Source: Candidozyma auris
Taxonomy: Eukaryota > Ascomycota > Pichiomycetes > Serinales > Metschnikowiaceae
Reading direction: 5' to 3'
Length of the DNA: 64,000 nucleotides
NCBI RefSeq assembly: GCF_003013715.1
Contig: NC_072812.1
Location: 1,736,001 to 1,800,000 of the forward strand
Below, piece after piece: positions 54,189 to 63,973 of the stretch. Position numbers and translations under genes: made by a program. How positions within the stretch are numbered: position 1 is the stretch's first letter; every line of letters starts with the position of its first letter. The notes below the pieces were generated by a model. The model was not told the origin of the DNA, did no database searches, and was given only the letters and a program-made list of their open reading frames with translations.

Positions 54189-56117
54189 CTACTCCCTCCA
54201 CAAGCTGTATTCTTGTGGTTGAGCATCATGCTCGTTAACTCCAGTTGATACCGCGGCAACAGCGGCGGTTGCAATACTATCAGCCTGTCTCTCTGCGGAG
54301 TGTTCTTTTTCGACCTTGATCAAAGACTCATGAGGCACCAATTCGCCGCGATCGGATCCAGTCTCTGAATATAGAGAGGAAGCAATTTTCGAGAGAACCG
54401 TATGCAAGGACTGATTTTTGTGGTCCTTCACGATGCCTCTTAATCTCTCAAAGCCGACCTTAAAATCCGTGGTCGTCCATAAAAAGTCTTTACTTTTCGA
54501 ATCTTTGTTCCACTCATGGTAGAGATGTAGAATATAGTCCCAGTCAATGCTCTCGACGTTGGGAAAATTACCCTCGATCAAGCGATTGATTAACCACACC
54601 TTAGTCTCATTGTCCATGAGCTCCACTCTCGAAATTGATTCTCTTCTTAGAAGCTTGTTCCACTTGTATCTACATTGAATGCGGGAACGTACGCCATTCA
54701 TTCGTTCACTCACCAAAGTCCAATTGATGGGTCCGTCAGACTCGCTAGTGATCATCTCCAAGACAATGTTTTTCAACGTTCTCTCCTCTTCCTCGGACCA
54801 TTTGTTCAGTGCCCTATTGTCACCACATTTCACATAATTTCTCCATCTGTCTCGACAGTCCTCTGGCATACGATTCATAGCCTCACCAATTTTCTTCCAG
54901 TTCATCTCGGTGGACTGTGTGAGCCTGCTAAGAATTTCATCTTCTTCTTTAGTCCACTTGGCTCTGATTTCAAAGATATGGTATTGGCGGCGAACATGCT
55001 TATATATTGATGCACGGCTTCTGTAGGGTAGAACTTTGGCAACAGCCTCCCAAAACCCGTCTTTCAACTTTTCCGTAGACCAGACACGCCGACAAACGTC
55101 TAGACGAGTCATGTTATTTAGACGACAATAACCTGCAATGTAATTGTCGACAATAGCTATCTCTTCTCGAGAAAATGCTCGCGGACCTGAAAGTGGTAAA
55201 CTGTTTTGCGAATGAAACCAATTGTAAGCATCGGTAGCGCACTGCTCTATCAAAGAGTCCATCGATGCTGCGTCATACTTTGATTGTAGCTCCTGGTTTT
55301 TTAAAGAATTATCGTTTTGCTGGATGATTTTGTTTCGAGAAGGTAGCCTTTGCTTGAGTGAGGACCTTGCTCTTCCTTTAGCGGACAAAGCAGATGCGGC
55401 GTGGGCCAATTGATTGATAGCAGCACCATCAGGCCTGCTATGGTGATGATTATGCGAATGATGTAGATTTGATGATGTTGGCGGTAGTGAAAGCTGTTTA
55501 GCAAGTTCTCCTGCTCCCATGATAGCAGCATGAACTAGCTGGTCATGCTCTGTTGGTTCCGCCTCCAAGCCCAGTATTGCTGTATCAAGCTCATTATTGT
55601 TCACAAAGCTCCTTCTTCTTCGAGGCCGCTTAGGCGAGGGTCCGTCGAAATCAGCAACATTTTCTTCGAGGAAGCTGTCCCATTGGTAGTCACCAATGTG
55701 AGACATAATCTCCTCGTGATGTACGCGTCTTTTAGAGTTCTCTGAACTGAGAATGTTGCCACCACTAGTCTGGGAGCCTTCACCATTGGTATGGCCCTCT
55801 TCTGCCCTTTCATTATCTTGCGAGTCGTTACCTTCAAGCGTACCTCCCACATACCTCATGACTGCAGCTTCAACGGCGTCATTTAATTGCTGGTTGGCCT
55901 TATCTTCGAGAGATTCATCATCATTCTGTGACTGGTCTCCATTTGCATCAATACTATGTTGATTTTGCTCTCGAAGATCGGTCTCTTCTAAATGTTGCGG
56001 GTGCAAGTCTCCCTTATCGTCCCCAGAGGCGTTTTGATTCATATCGTCCGCCTTTGACTCTTTCGTCCCTAGAGAGAGAAGAGCCTGAGCACCGCCTATA
56101 TCTTGCAGTCGATTCAT
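54189..56117 (-). CDS. REB1: Myb-type general regulatory factor Reb1
   Basis: Reb1 binds TTACCCG, clears nucleosomes at promoters and terminates RNA polymerase I and II. The ATG at 56115-56117 (MNRLQDIGGAQALLSLG) gives 642 residues; the frame upstream lacks another likely start. An acidic N-terminal half precedes the DNA-binding region (about 310-500): EEIAIVDNYIAGYCRLNNMT, RAKWTKEEDEILSRL, NWKKIGEAMNRMPEDCRDRW, LNKWSEEEERTLKNIV and MNGVRSRIQCRYKWNKLL. These are the Reb1 bipartite Myb repeats. A TTACCCG site lies 87-93 bp upstream of its own ATG. Confidence 0.9.
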   Translation of the reverse strand: MNRLQDIGGAQALLSLGTKESKADDMNQNASGDDKGDLHPQHLEETDLREQNQHSIDANGDQSQNDDESLEDKANQQLNDAVEAAVMRYVGGTLEGNDSQDNERAEEGHTNGEGSQTSGGNILSSENSKRRVHHEEIMSHIGDYQWDSFLEENVADFDGPSPKRPRRRRSFVNNNELDTAILGLEAEPTEHDQLVHAAIMGAGELAKQLSLPPTSSNLHHSHNHHHSRPDGAAINQLAHAASALSAKGRARSSLKQRLPSRNKIIQQNDNSLKNQELQSKYDAASMDSLIEQCATDAYNWFHSQNSLPLSGPRAFSREEIAIVDNYIAGYCRLNNMTRLDVCRRVWSTEKLKDGFWEAVAKVLPYRSRASIYKHVRRQYHIFEIRAKWTKEEDEILSRLTQSTEMNWKKIGEAMNRMPEDCRDRWRNYVKCGDNRALNKWSEEEERTLKNIVLEMITSESDGPINWTLVSERMNGVRSRIQCRYKWNKLLRRESISRVELMDNETKVWLINRLIEGNFPNVESIDWDYILHLYHEWNKDSKSKDFLWTTTDFKVGFERLRGIVKDHKNQSLHTVLSKIASSLYSETGSDRGELVPHESLIKVEKEHSAERQADSIATAAVAAVSTGVNEHDAQPQEYSLWRE

Positions 56118-56670
56118 TTCCTCAAAAATTAGAAAAATTGGCAAGAGTCTCGGATGCAAATGGCTGCAAATCTAATCTAGGGTGTATACTGAAAGGTAAG
56201 GGGTTACCCGAAAACTTTTCTCACTAATGCTAGCGCCTCAGAAGATCTGTCTCATGCAGGTCCTACGTTGACACCTTAGAAGTGTTTCGAAACATAAGCA
56301 AGAACTGATGAAATGAAGCTTCAATCACATTTATTTTTATTTTTGTATATTAATTCGCAGAATAGTTGTAGCATATGTGATATTCTGCGAGTGAAGCTTC
56401 ACACAAAGTTGGTAATATTCAACTATATTCACTTCATAATATCGCCGTGGGTTTATACGATCACTCCTTACCCACCACTAATCGACTGCCTCTATTTGTG
56501 TCCTCTCCAACCTCAACAAGTATCTCTCTGATCTCACATAAGAAAATGCTAAGAAATCTGTGATAGTAGTCGCTTATCGAGTGTTGTGGTGACTGTCTGA
56601 GCTGCACACGACTTTCCCACGATAATGCTGTTCAGTACCGCAGCGAGTGGAGATTCTTGACGAACAACCC
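56118..56670. other. Divergent intergenic region REB1 / SEC5
   Basis: A spacer of 553 bp. It contains the Reb1 site at 56204-56210, GGCTGCAAAT (56162-56171), which is a near match in reverse to the recurring motif, and AT-rich DNA at 56310-56450. Confidence 0.5.
56204..56210 (+). promoter_or_regulatory. Reb1 site TTACCCG in the REB1 promoter
   Basis: GGTTACCCGAAA contains the exact Reb1 core TTACCCG about 90 bp before the REB1 ATG. S. cerevisiae REB1 is repressed by its own product through sites in its promoter, so autoregulation is the natural reading. Confidence 0.7.
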
Positions 56671-59571
56671 ATGTTGAATTACAATGACAACGAACAAGCC
56701 CTTCAGGCATTCTACGGTTCGTCGGTACTAGAACCTCGCACTATTGCTGACTTCACCAAAGTAGATGATTTACGCCCTCCAGAGGACCTCGATCAACTAT
56801 CTACGGATGAGCAGTGTGCTGTATTGGTCAACTTTTTGAAGGACGCCGACGACGCTCATACTTCAGCCTACCGCTTTGGCGGTGAGGATCTCAAGGATCC
56901 ATTGACTGGTCAAGATTTGATGAGTTTATTACTACGAAAAGGAGTCATTGGCTCTGAGAATGACCAGGAATTGACGAAGTACGTAGTATCTTCGCAGAGT
57001 TTCAATTCCCAAGCATACTTGTCTGTCGTTCACAAGGACACTCCTATGGATCAACTCGTGACGTCTTTGGATATGCTTGACAAGAGTATAAGAAGCCAGA
57101 CATCTCAATTGAAGGCTGTTCTTAATGAGAATTATTCGAGCTTTGTCGACTGTAAAAAATTCATCGACGAAGCTTTGGTAAATTTCAAGAATTCTAAAAC
57201 CCGTGCACAAAAGGAGAGTGAGAAATCAAGAGTTTTCAATCCCAGCTCCCGCTGGAATAAAAAGCTTCGAGTCGGAGAAAGCATATCCTCTCAATTGGAG
57301 GAGTCCATCAATAACTTGAATATGTCTTCGTCCCTAATGATCCGTCCAATTGTGAAGCATAATGACAAAGAAGCCAAACTCTCAAGGCTAATTGAGTTCA
57401 TTCAAAAAAATAAATTTTTTTTCGATCTTCCGAAAAAACTTGTGGACTACCTCTCGCTGCACAACCATGACCGCTTCATCGATGACTACAACACCTTTTT
57501 AAAGGAGAAAGAATTTATTGAGCATAGACGTGAAAAAGCTCTTCAAAAAGCGCGAAGCACAAACGATGAGGTTGAGGTCAAAAAAGTTGAACAAGAGTAT
57601 ACCTTATATTTCACAGTGCTTCTGCGAGCGTTTTTGGAAATTGACAAGATCGCTGAAGAATTTAGAAAAAAAGCCTTTCGTGATCTTCTCTCCATGGATC
57701 ACGAGGTAACGGTACAAGGAAGAAGCAAGAAGTCCGCCCTGGACATCAAATTTATTGATTTGGTGGACAAGTTGCACCGACTCAAGAATAAGGCGAATAC
57801 CAATCCAATTTACGAATTCCTCAATGAACAATTATCGAAGGTCAAAAAAGATTTAAGCTATCAAGATGACAAGTTCGAAGCAAAATTCACCATGATGCAG
57901 AAGAAACTCTTAGACTACATCACAAGCTTAGCCAATCAAAGAGAAGGGGGATCCAATGTCAGGCACATTGAAGAGAAATTTGATAGTGTTGAAGATTACT
58001 TCGGCACATCTTCCTCCATCAAAACAATGGACATCGATGAAGCGAAGGAAACAGTAATCGTGGAGATGTTCAGTAGCGCTGACAATCTAGACCTTTCCAT
58101 CATCAACGAAACATGGCTCGTTCTACTGAACTACATCAAGTACCTCGAGGAATTTTTTTCAAATGTGGTGCTGAAGTTTGTAAAAAACTACGTCCATTAC
58201 GCTGATCCACAAAGCGGCTTCACTATTGATGAAAATGGCACTTTGAGAGATGCTTTCTTCCAACTATGTACTGACGTGGTAGCCCACGTTGTCAGTATTT
58301 TTGACTGTGAAGCAGAAGTTGATCAGATCCGTGTAACGCCCGCTAATTATCCGAATTTTCTTCCGCCGCATGCCAACTCGCTTTCAACGATCTTTCACTT
58401 GACTGACATCAATACTCGCATATCTCGGTTGCTTATACATGTATCAACCTATGTTGCTCAAGTGGGTAATGTTTCCAAAAGTTTTGACACCAACAAGCAC
58501 ATAAAATATTTAAAAGAGTCAGCCTCCCTCGTTGAGCAAAGAATTTTGGAGGCTATATGCGCCACTTGGGTCAATGATTGCTCGCAGTTTTACGATCTTG
58601 AGAATTGGGAGATGTACAGAGTAGAAGGCAACCACAAAAGCACGGTTTATACAAAGCTGATGCAAATCATGCAATATTACGAACGATATGTGCTTCGAAA
58701 ACTAGCAGCTTTAGTATTCGACAGGAGCGATCTTCCTCAAAGTGAATATAGGGTTGTTTCAGCGTATCCAAGCAAGCGCACTCTTGTCAGCCTTGAAATC
58801 CAATTTATGAGGAGTATTAATGTTTTGATGGATTCCATAATGAAGAAGTTTACCGCGACGAAAAGTAAATACAACAATACTCAGGACTTTGAAAGGCATG
58901 ATATTGACAATGACATTTTCAAAATAATGACGATGAACAACTTCCAGGTTCTTGGAGAGGTCATGTTCCCATCTTTGATAAAGAGGTTTGATCAGCTTTT
59001 CAACAAGGATTTGCATAAGCAAAACCTAAAATTGTATGCTGACCTTGATAAAGTTATCATTACAGTCTTAGACGAGATAAGCGATAATGAGAAGTCGTGG
59101 ATCGAGAAGCGGATTATGGTTCATTTTGAGAGCTTGGACAAGAAGCTCAGCAATGATACTTTTCAGGTTGACCCATTTGTCTATGAGTGCTTGATGCATT
59201 TTGTTAAATTGGTCCATGTCTTTAAGCCGATAACTGCCGAACTGACGTTTAACAACTTGATACACGAATTACAGAATCACTTTCTAAAACAACTTACTCG
59301 CGCTATACGCGAGGTAAAGGAAAAACAACACATCATAGTGCGTATTCTTGGTAACCTTCGTCTTGATCTCGACTACTTCATTGATGTTTTTGAGTCCAGT
59401 GATAGTCTAAGGTTAGACGATTATTCCCTTTCATTGGGCAGGGTTGCCGTGAAGGAGATTAAAGAATGCGAAAGGATATTTAAAGACCTCGATTATACAG
59501 ATGATGACATTGAGTCTGCTCTCAACAAGGCAGTGGAGCACAGTCAAAAGGAATTTTCCTGCTTCATTTAG
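56671..59571 (+). CDS. SEC5: Exocyst complex subunit Sec5
   Basis: Sec5 is part of the octameric exocyst that tethers secretory vesicles to the plasma membrane at growth sites. From the ATG at 56671 (MLNYNDNEQALQAFYGSS) it has 966 residues, against 971 in S. cerevisiae; the upstream GTG is not a start. The conserved N-terminal rod begins at SFNSQAYLSVVHKDTPMDQL (about 117-136), with FVDCKKFIDEALVNFKNSKT just after. The remaining CATCHR-type helical bundles run to the end, with an FFFDLPKKLVDYL block near 255-267. The gene ends FSCFI. Confidence 0.9.
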   Translation: MLNYNDNEQALQAFYGSSVLEPRTIADFTKVDDLRPPEDLDQLSTDEQCAVLVNFLKDADDAHTSAYRFGGEDLKDPLTGQDLMSLLLRKGVIGSENDQELTKYVVSSQSFNSQAYLSVVHKDTPMDQLVTSLDMLDKSIRSQTSQLKAVLNENYSSFVDCKKFIDEALVNFKNSKTRAQKESEKSRVFNPSSRWNKKLRVGESISSQLEESINNLNMSSSLMIRPIVKHNDKEAKLSRLIEFIQKNKFFFDLPKKLVDYLSLHNHDRFIDDYNTFLKEKEFIEHRREKALQKARSTNDEVEVKKVEQEYTLYFTVLLRAFLEIDKIAEEFRKKAFRDLLSMDHEVTVQGRSKKSALDIKFIDLVDKLHRLKNKANTNPIYEFLNEQLSKVKKDLSYQDDKFEAKFTMMQKKLLDYITSLANQREGGSNVRHIEEKFDSVEDYFGTSSSIKTMDIDEAKETVIVEMFSSADNLDLSIINETWLVLLNYIKYLEEFFSNVVLKFVKNYVHYADPQSGFTIDENGTLRDAFFQLCTDVVAHVVSIFDCEAEVDQIRVTPANYPNFLPPHANSLSTIFHLTDINTRISRLLIHVSTYVAQVGNVSKSFDTNKHIKYLKESASLVEQRILEAICATWVNDCSQFYDLENWEMYRVEGNHKSTVYTKLMQIMQYYERYVLRKLAALVFDRSDLPQSEYRVVSAYPSKRTLVSLEIQFMRSINVLMDSIMKKFTATKSKYNNTQDFERHDIDNDIFKIMTMNNFQVLGEVMFPSLIKRFDQLFNKDLHKQNLKLYADLDKVIITVLDEISDNEKSWIEKRIMVHFESLDKKLSNDTFQVDPFVYECLMHFVKLVHVFKPITAELTFNNLIHELQNHFLKQLTRAIREVKEKQHIIVRILGNLRLDLDYFIDVFESSDSLRLDDYSLSLGRVAVKEIKECERIFKDLDYTDDDIESALNKAVEHSQKEFSCFI

Positions 59572-59836
59572 CGGCTCTACTAATTAGGAGGAAATAAACA
59601 TGTATTTACGACCCGACTAAAAGTGACCCCCGTCCCTTTCAAAATGTTGTCTTCAAGAATGTCAAGCAAAAAAATGGTAAACAAAAACACTTACATATCA
59701 GATGACTAGCTTGACCCCATGATAAGCAGAAATTGCACATAGCACAGATGGTTTTGAGTTTGTGTGTGTGTATGTAAGAAATGCTCGTGTCATTCTCTTC
59801 TCACATGGGATAAAGCCAAATTAGCCATGAGCAAGA

Positions 59837-61033
59837 CTACTTCGATGGAAGCTTCTCTACGGTGACTTCGCCGAACTTCTTATCCTCATCCTTGGTTTCT
59901 TTTGAGACGTCGGAAGAGGATTCTTTGTCGGCTTCAGTGATACCGAAGTTGTGCCTCTTGACCTTCTCGAACAATTCCTCTTGCTCTGTCTTTGACAACT
60001 CGTTCTTCTTCTTACCCTTGATATGATACATTGGGTTGAGCTGTCTTAAGGTAAGGTTCTTACAGAATGGCAAGTGCCCATGCTTCTCCTCATACAACAT
60101 CAAGCCCAACACAGTCATCAAGAAAACCCAGTACAAGTTGTATGAGATAACGGAACCGTAAGTCGCCGAATTTTGCCAGCCTAACAAGGCGTTGAATACA
60201 TCCCAACCGTTGTCGAGTTCAGGGTTGCAACAGTTGACGTGCCAGACAGACTTGGAAATATCGTAGGATCCAGGGCCAGAACCAGACTCGGAGGCATCAC
60301 CACCAGTCTTCTGATTGTAGATCTGGGTTTCGAAGTACCAGACACCTCTGGAAAACAATCCGGCGGAGATCAAGTACAAGATACAAGTAGACACAATCAA
60401 GCAGACCTGCAAAGATGCAGTAGAGCCGAAATAGTATAGCAAGACACCGACAGCGATCCCGGCAATCAAGCCACATATGACAGGAAGAGGGAATGCTGCA
60501 GCGCCTGTGTGTTCAGACAAACCAACACCACCGACAAACACCACGGCTTCTAAACCTTCTCTCAAACATGTGATGAATGGCAACACGAACATACAATACT
60601 TCGTAGTCAAACGGCCAAGTTTGAATCTGTCTTTCCTGAGAACAGGCTGTTTAATCAAAGCTTGGGCGATCTTGGTTCTCCACTTCTCCTTCATTTTGTT
60701 AATACGCAACATGGCGATACCCATGATAGTGATCAAGATGGTCGCAATCATACAAAAGGTTCCTTCCCATATCTCTTCCGACTTTCCCCAAATATCATGT
60801 CCAAGGGTGTAGAAGACAGCAATAAAAGCACATCCAATACATAAACAGATAAATACTCCTAAAATGGATCCCACCCAAACTTGTAGTCTGAGTTTCTTGT
60901 ATACGGTCTGGTCCTGATCAGCACCTCCCAACCCTTGTTTAAGGAAGGCCAAAAGCACAGACACAACAAGCACGGCTTCCAACGATTCTCTGAATACCAC
61001 AAAGAAGACTTGAACGTTGAAGACGTTGGTCAT
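59837..61033 (-). CDS. FTR1: High-affinity iron permease Ftr1
   Basis: Ftr1 forms a complex with Fet3 and imports the Fe(III) that Fet3 produces. The 398-residue protein has seven predicted transmembrane helices and both iron-binding motifs: RESLE (15-19) in the first helix and REGLE (158-162) in the fourth. An extracellular loop with a Gly/Ser-rich stretch (SESGSGPG) and the block SVWHVNCCNPELDNGWDVF follow. The cytosolic tail is Lys/Glu-rich. The start is the ATG at 61031-61033. Its promoter has three CCAAT boxes and a TATATA at 61083-61088. Confidence 0.96.
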   Translation of the reverse strand: MTNVFNVQVFFVVFRESLEAVLVVSVLLAFLKQGLGGADQDQTVYKKLRLQVWVGSILGVFICLCIGCAFIAVFYTLGHDIWGKSEEIWEGTFCMIATILITIMGIAMLRINKMKEKWRTKIAQALIKQPVLRKDRFKLGRLTTKYCMFVLPFITCLREGLEAVVFVGGVGLSEHTGAAAFPLPVICGLIAGIAVGVLLYYFGSTASLQVCLIVSTCILYLISAGLFSRGVWYFETQIYNQKTGGDASESGSGPGSYDISKSVWHVNCCNPELDNGWDVFNALLGWQNSATYGSVISYNLYWVFLMTVLGLMLYEEKHGHLPFCKNLTLRQLNPMYHIKGKKKNELSKTEQEELFEKVKRHNFGITEADKESSSDVSKETKDEDKKFGEVTVEKLPSK

Positions 61034-61121
61034 TTTTTGGGAGGGTGAGGTGAAAGAGTAAAATGGCGAATTTACATGGCATTATATACGTTGAGTCGGG
61101 GCGCTATTAGCGAGACGGTCG

Positions 61122-61255
61122 CCAATGACATTATGCAATGTCGGCGGAAGCCTTACGAGCATGAAGAAGCTATGCATGGCTATTGGTTCTGGGGAGGGCA
61201 CCGAGGTATCCAGAACCTTAGATATCTCATGCGGGAGGGATAGAAAACAGCCAAT
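61122..61255. promoter_or_regulatory. Three CCAAT boxes in the FTR1 promoter
   Basis: CCAAT at 61122-61126, ATTGG at 61182-61186 and CCAAT at 61251-61255, about 60-70 bp apart and 90-220 bp upstream of the FTR1 ATG. In Candida the CCAAT-binding Hap2/3/5-Hap43 complex and Sef1 control iron genes, so iron-dependent control is likely. Confidence 0.5.
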
Positions 61256-61711
61256 AGTGAACTGCGGCGAATAATTAAACTCATGCGGGCGATGCCATCA
61301 GCTGATTAATCTGATAACTAATGGATGTTAATACAACAAGGAAATGAAATTGAGGAAATAGGATCTTCCTGTTTGTTTAGCACCAACTCAGTTTGGAGTG
61401 TTCCTCAGTAGCTCGCTAAGCGAATATGTCAACCTGTAGAAATGTGTCAAACTAATTCTTGGCGCCACCTTTCACTGCACTGGAAAGGAACGAGAAAGAT
61501 AATTCACCATCAGACAGGACAGAGCGAGCTGCGGCGCCTTTTACGAAAGGTTTACTCCACTGCTTCAGAGATTGTAATTAAGATGCAATTCCCCGCAGTG
61601 TCAATAGTATAAAGCGTAATTCCGTAAAAGTTGAAACATTTGTGATTTCAAAATTTAGAAGCGATATTCGTTTGTTTGAGTTATCTGAAACATCAGCAAC
61701 AAAGAATACGA

Positions 61712-61732
61712 TTTTTTTTTTTTTTTTTTTTT
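61712..61732 (+). repeat. Poly(T) tract, 21 bases
   Basis: An uninterrupted run of T, probably a nucleosome-excluding promoter tract. Its true length may differ because homopolymers are error-prone in sequencing. Confidence 0.85.
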
Positions 61733-61920
61733 CGTTGACAGGTTGAGCTGCATCTTGCAACTGCCTTCAATTCGAGGCAAGTACAGGCAGAAACGACTGT
61801 GAGACCGGTCCTGAGGAAAGAACAAACGAACAAGCGCTTATGCATTGCGCCCGCCCAAGTGCATTTCTGCCAATGTGGATTCGAGAGTTTATCTCGGGTA
61901 AGGCAAGTTTTCTTAAAAGT

Positions 61921-61966
61921 AAAAAAAAGAAAAAAAAAAAAAAGTGAAAAAAAAAAAATGAAAAAG
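61921..61966 (+). repeat. Interrupted poly(A) tract
   Basis: A-rich DNA broken by single G or GTG/TG, about 190 bp upstream of the following gene's ATG. Together with the T21 tract it frames a likely nucleosome-depleted region. Confidence 0.8.
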
Positions 61967-62154
61967 TAAGAGCCGATGCCGGGGATTGCAGCTTTCGCCT
62001 TACCGGTTGGTTTTTGATTTGAGTAAGTCCAGTAACCATTCTGAGAGGAGAAGGAACTGCCCACCCAAGAAGGCATCTCTTATTTTGCCTCATATTATGA
62101 TCCGTAGATATCTGGACTCTGTAAGTGGTACCAACAAGTAAAGGTGACCAGAAT

Positions 62155-63096
62155 ATGTCCAGACCAGAAGACCAGTGCAATTTAGACGATTTGCAGGCTC
62201 TAACCATGGGCACGGAGAACCTTATGTTCCCGACAGACGACACGGATACCCCGATGGGACAGATACCTGTACCGCATGGAATGAAGCTGGACTCGGCTGT
62301 CATACCACAAGCTGAGGTGCACCAGCCATTGTCGATTGCATCTCGAGATCTCGCCAATCAGCCTTGTTCCCCAGGTACAATGTTCGTCGATGCTGCTAAA
62401 AACTGGTATATCATTGATGCACATGGATATGCTGTTCCCGTGAAGCGTGTTATGCCTGGAATGACACAAAGTTTGTCGCCTATATCTCCATCAGATCAAA
62501 TTATCAAGGGCTCCCCGAGTCCACCTGCGGGAAGGAGACGAGCAAAGTTCCAGTATGTTTCTATCAATAGAGGCACAAAATCAAAGGTGAAGTCGCCAGT
62601 TGATCATCACTTGGGAATGAACCAGAGGGTTTGGTACGACAGGTTCTATTCGTGCTCCACCAATCGATACGGTGCTGACAGCTTCGGCATACTTGCCTTG
62701 GGCTCCGATACCAGTCTTAGGAGTAATGCCTTGAACAAAGTAGGATCACAGGCCGACCCGCAATATAGAAAATGTATTGAAGGAGAAAATTCCAGGCGTG
62801 AGCTAATCAGAAACGGAATCTCTCCTCAAGTACATGTCAATAATATCAGCAACAGAGCAAATGACAGCGACGTTTCTGATGCTGGATCCTCGCATACTTC
62901 GGGCAATTCTAGATGGAACTCAAGTGAAGTGACCAGCAATTCAAACTTGTCTGATATGACTAGGAACGACAGTACTGGACATTTGCATAAACTATATAAC
63001 GAAAGAGAACCGAGAGGAGAGTCAGGTAGAGACACTGCAGATGATTTCAAGCAACAAGTGAAAAATGGACGGGTGCAGCATTCAAAAACAGAATAG
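62155..63096 (+). CDS. Uncharacterised protein, Ser/Asn-rich
   Basis: I do not recognise this gene. From the ATG at 62155 (MSRPEDQCNLDDLQAL) it encodes 313 residues. The first 110 include a compact hydrophobic stretch (AAKNWYIIDAHGYAVPVKRV, about 80-99). A Ser-Pro cluster with basic residues (SLSPISPSDQ, GSPSPPAGRRRAKF, about 108-136) looks like a phosphorylated linker. A Trp/Tyr-rich segment (NQRVWYDRFYSCSTNRYG, about 157-174) follows, and the end is Ser/Asn/Asp-rich and probably disordered. No signal peptide or membrane helix is visible. An upstream GTG in frame is not a likely start. Confidence 0.6.
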   Translation: MSRPEDQCNLDDLQALTMGTENLMFPTDDTDTPMGQIPVPHGMKLDSAVIPQAEVHQPLSIASRDLANQPCSPGTMFVDAAKNWYIIDAHGYAVPVKRVMPGMTQSLSPISPSDQIIKGSPSPPAGRRRAKFQYVSINRGTKSKVKSPVDHHLGMNQRVWYDRFYSCSTNRYGADSFGILALGSDTSLRSNALNKVGSQADPQYRKCIEGENSRRELIRNGISPQVHVNNISNRANDSDVSDAGSSHTSGNSRWNSSEVTSNSNLSDMTRNDSTGHLHKLYNEREPRGESGRDTADDFKQQVKNGRVQHSKTE

Positions 63097-63217
63097 GCAT
63101 TTGCCGGTGTTACATAGTTTGAATTGGTGTTCTAAAGTCCACTCGAGGTGTCGCAGCGATTCACTCTATGTACGAAAAAATGAGATGTAATAACTGGCCA
63201 AGCACCCTCTGTCAAAG

Positions 63218-63751
63218 ATGCCCTCAGGAACAGAACGATTAGCGGAGATATTGAAGGAAGAAAACGACGTTTTTGTAACAGAATCCCGTGAGCTTTACGT
63301 GGATGTCTCTGACGCCTTGAAATTGCCTCCTAAGATGGAGGCAAGTCTAGTTCATGTCTCACGCAATACACCATCGCAAAGGCTCGTGGAGAAAAGTATC
63401 AAAACATTAAACAATGAAAATGGAATACTTTTGACCGCTCGAGGAAATGAAGTGAAGAAACTTGTTGCCGTCATTGAGCAGATAAAGCAACAAGGGCCAA
63501 AGAAGTTGAGGCAGCTAAATCGCATCTCGATCCAGCCGTCCTTGATCAACCCAAGCTACAATGCCAAACACAGTATACCAAATATACAAGCATTTTATGG
63601 CGACGAAATCACTACCACCAGCACAGAGATCGCTCTCACGAAGGAAATCAAGGGCCATAAGGTCTACGATGTGCCAGCTATGAGTGTTCTACTATTGAAG
63701 CTGTCGGTTGAAGTTCCCTACTCGAAGTTTAGCGATTGGACTTTTCAGTAA
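63218..63751 (+). CDS. POP6: Alba-domain protein, probable RNase P/MRP subunit Pop6
   Basis: Pop6 pairs with Pop7 and binds the P3 domain of RNase P and RNase MRP RNAs. The 177-residue protein starts at ATG 63218. An Alba-like core runs from about 45 to 165: VHVSRNTPSQRLVEKSIKTL, GILLTARGNEVKKLVAVIEQ (the typical Alba strand-helix turn with ARGNEVKK) and a C-terminal strand VPAMSVLLLKLS. The length is close to yeast Pop6 (158). The family assignment is by pattern only; a Pop7/Rpp20 homologue is the main alternative. Confidence 0.6.
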   Translation: MPSGTERLAEILKEENDVFVTESRELYVDVSDALKLPPKMEASLVHVSRNTPSQRLVEKSIKTLNNENGILLTARGNEVKKLVAVIEQIKQQGPKKLRQLNRISIQPSLINPSYNAKHSIPNIQAFYGDEITTTSTEIALTKEIKGHKVYDVPAMSVLLLKLSVEVPYSKFSDWTFQ

Positions 63752-63973
63752 AAGGGAAACGACATCTAATCATCATTTTCGTGGGCAGCGAAACTTCCAG
63801 GCGACCCTAGGCTGGTTTTTGAACTCTCAAGGTATAGGTGCCTCTGGTGGTGAGACTGTGTGATTCCTGTACCTGGCTCGCACTCAGCCAATAGTCTGGA
63901 GGCATTTCGCACCATAGTCAAAAAATCGTAAGTTTCATCAACTCGTTAGTCTCATCATTACAACTTCACAACC

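Larger units (their letters stand above)
61034..62154. other. FTR1 promoter region and spacer with long A/T tracts
   Basis: A stretch of 1.1 kb between divergent genes. The FTR1 side has a TATATA box (61083-61088) and CCAAT boxes at 61122-61126, 61182-61186 (reverse) and 61251-61255. GATAA is near 61313. Further right lie a T21 tract (61712-61732) and interrupted A tracts (61921-61966). Minus frames across 61693-62357 owe their length to the homopolymers and look spurious. Confidence 0.55.

Noticed and set aside
61693..62357. Long minus-strand frames between FTR1 and the next gene
   Set aside because: They run through poly(T)/poly(A) tracts that encode long Phe/Lys runs and overlap the following gene on the other strand.
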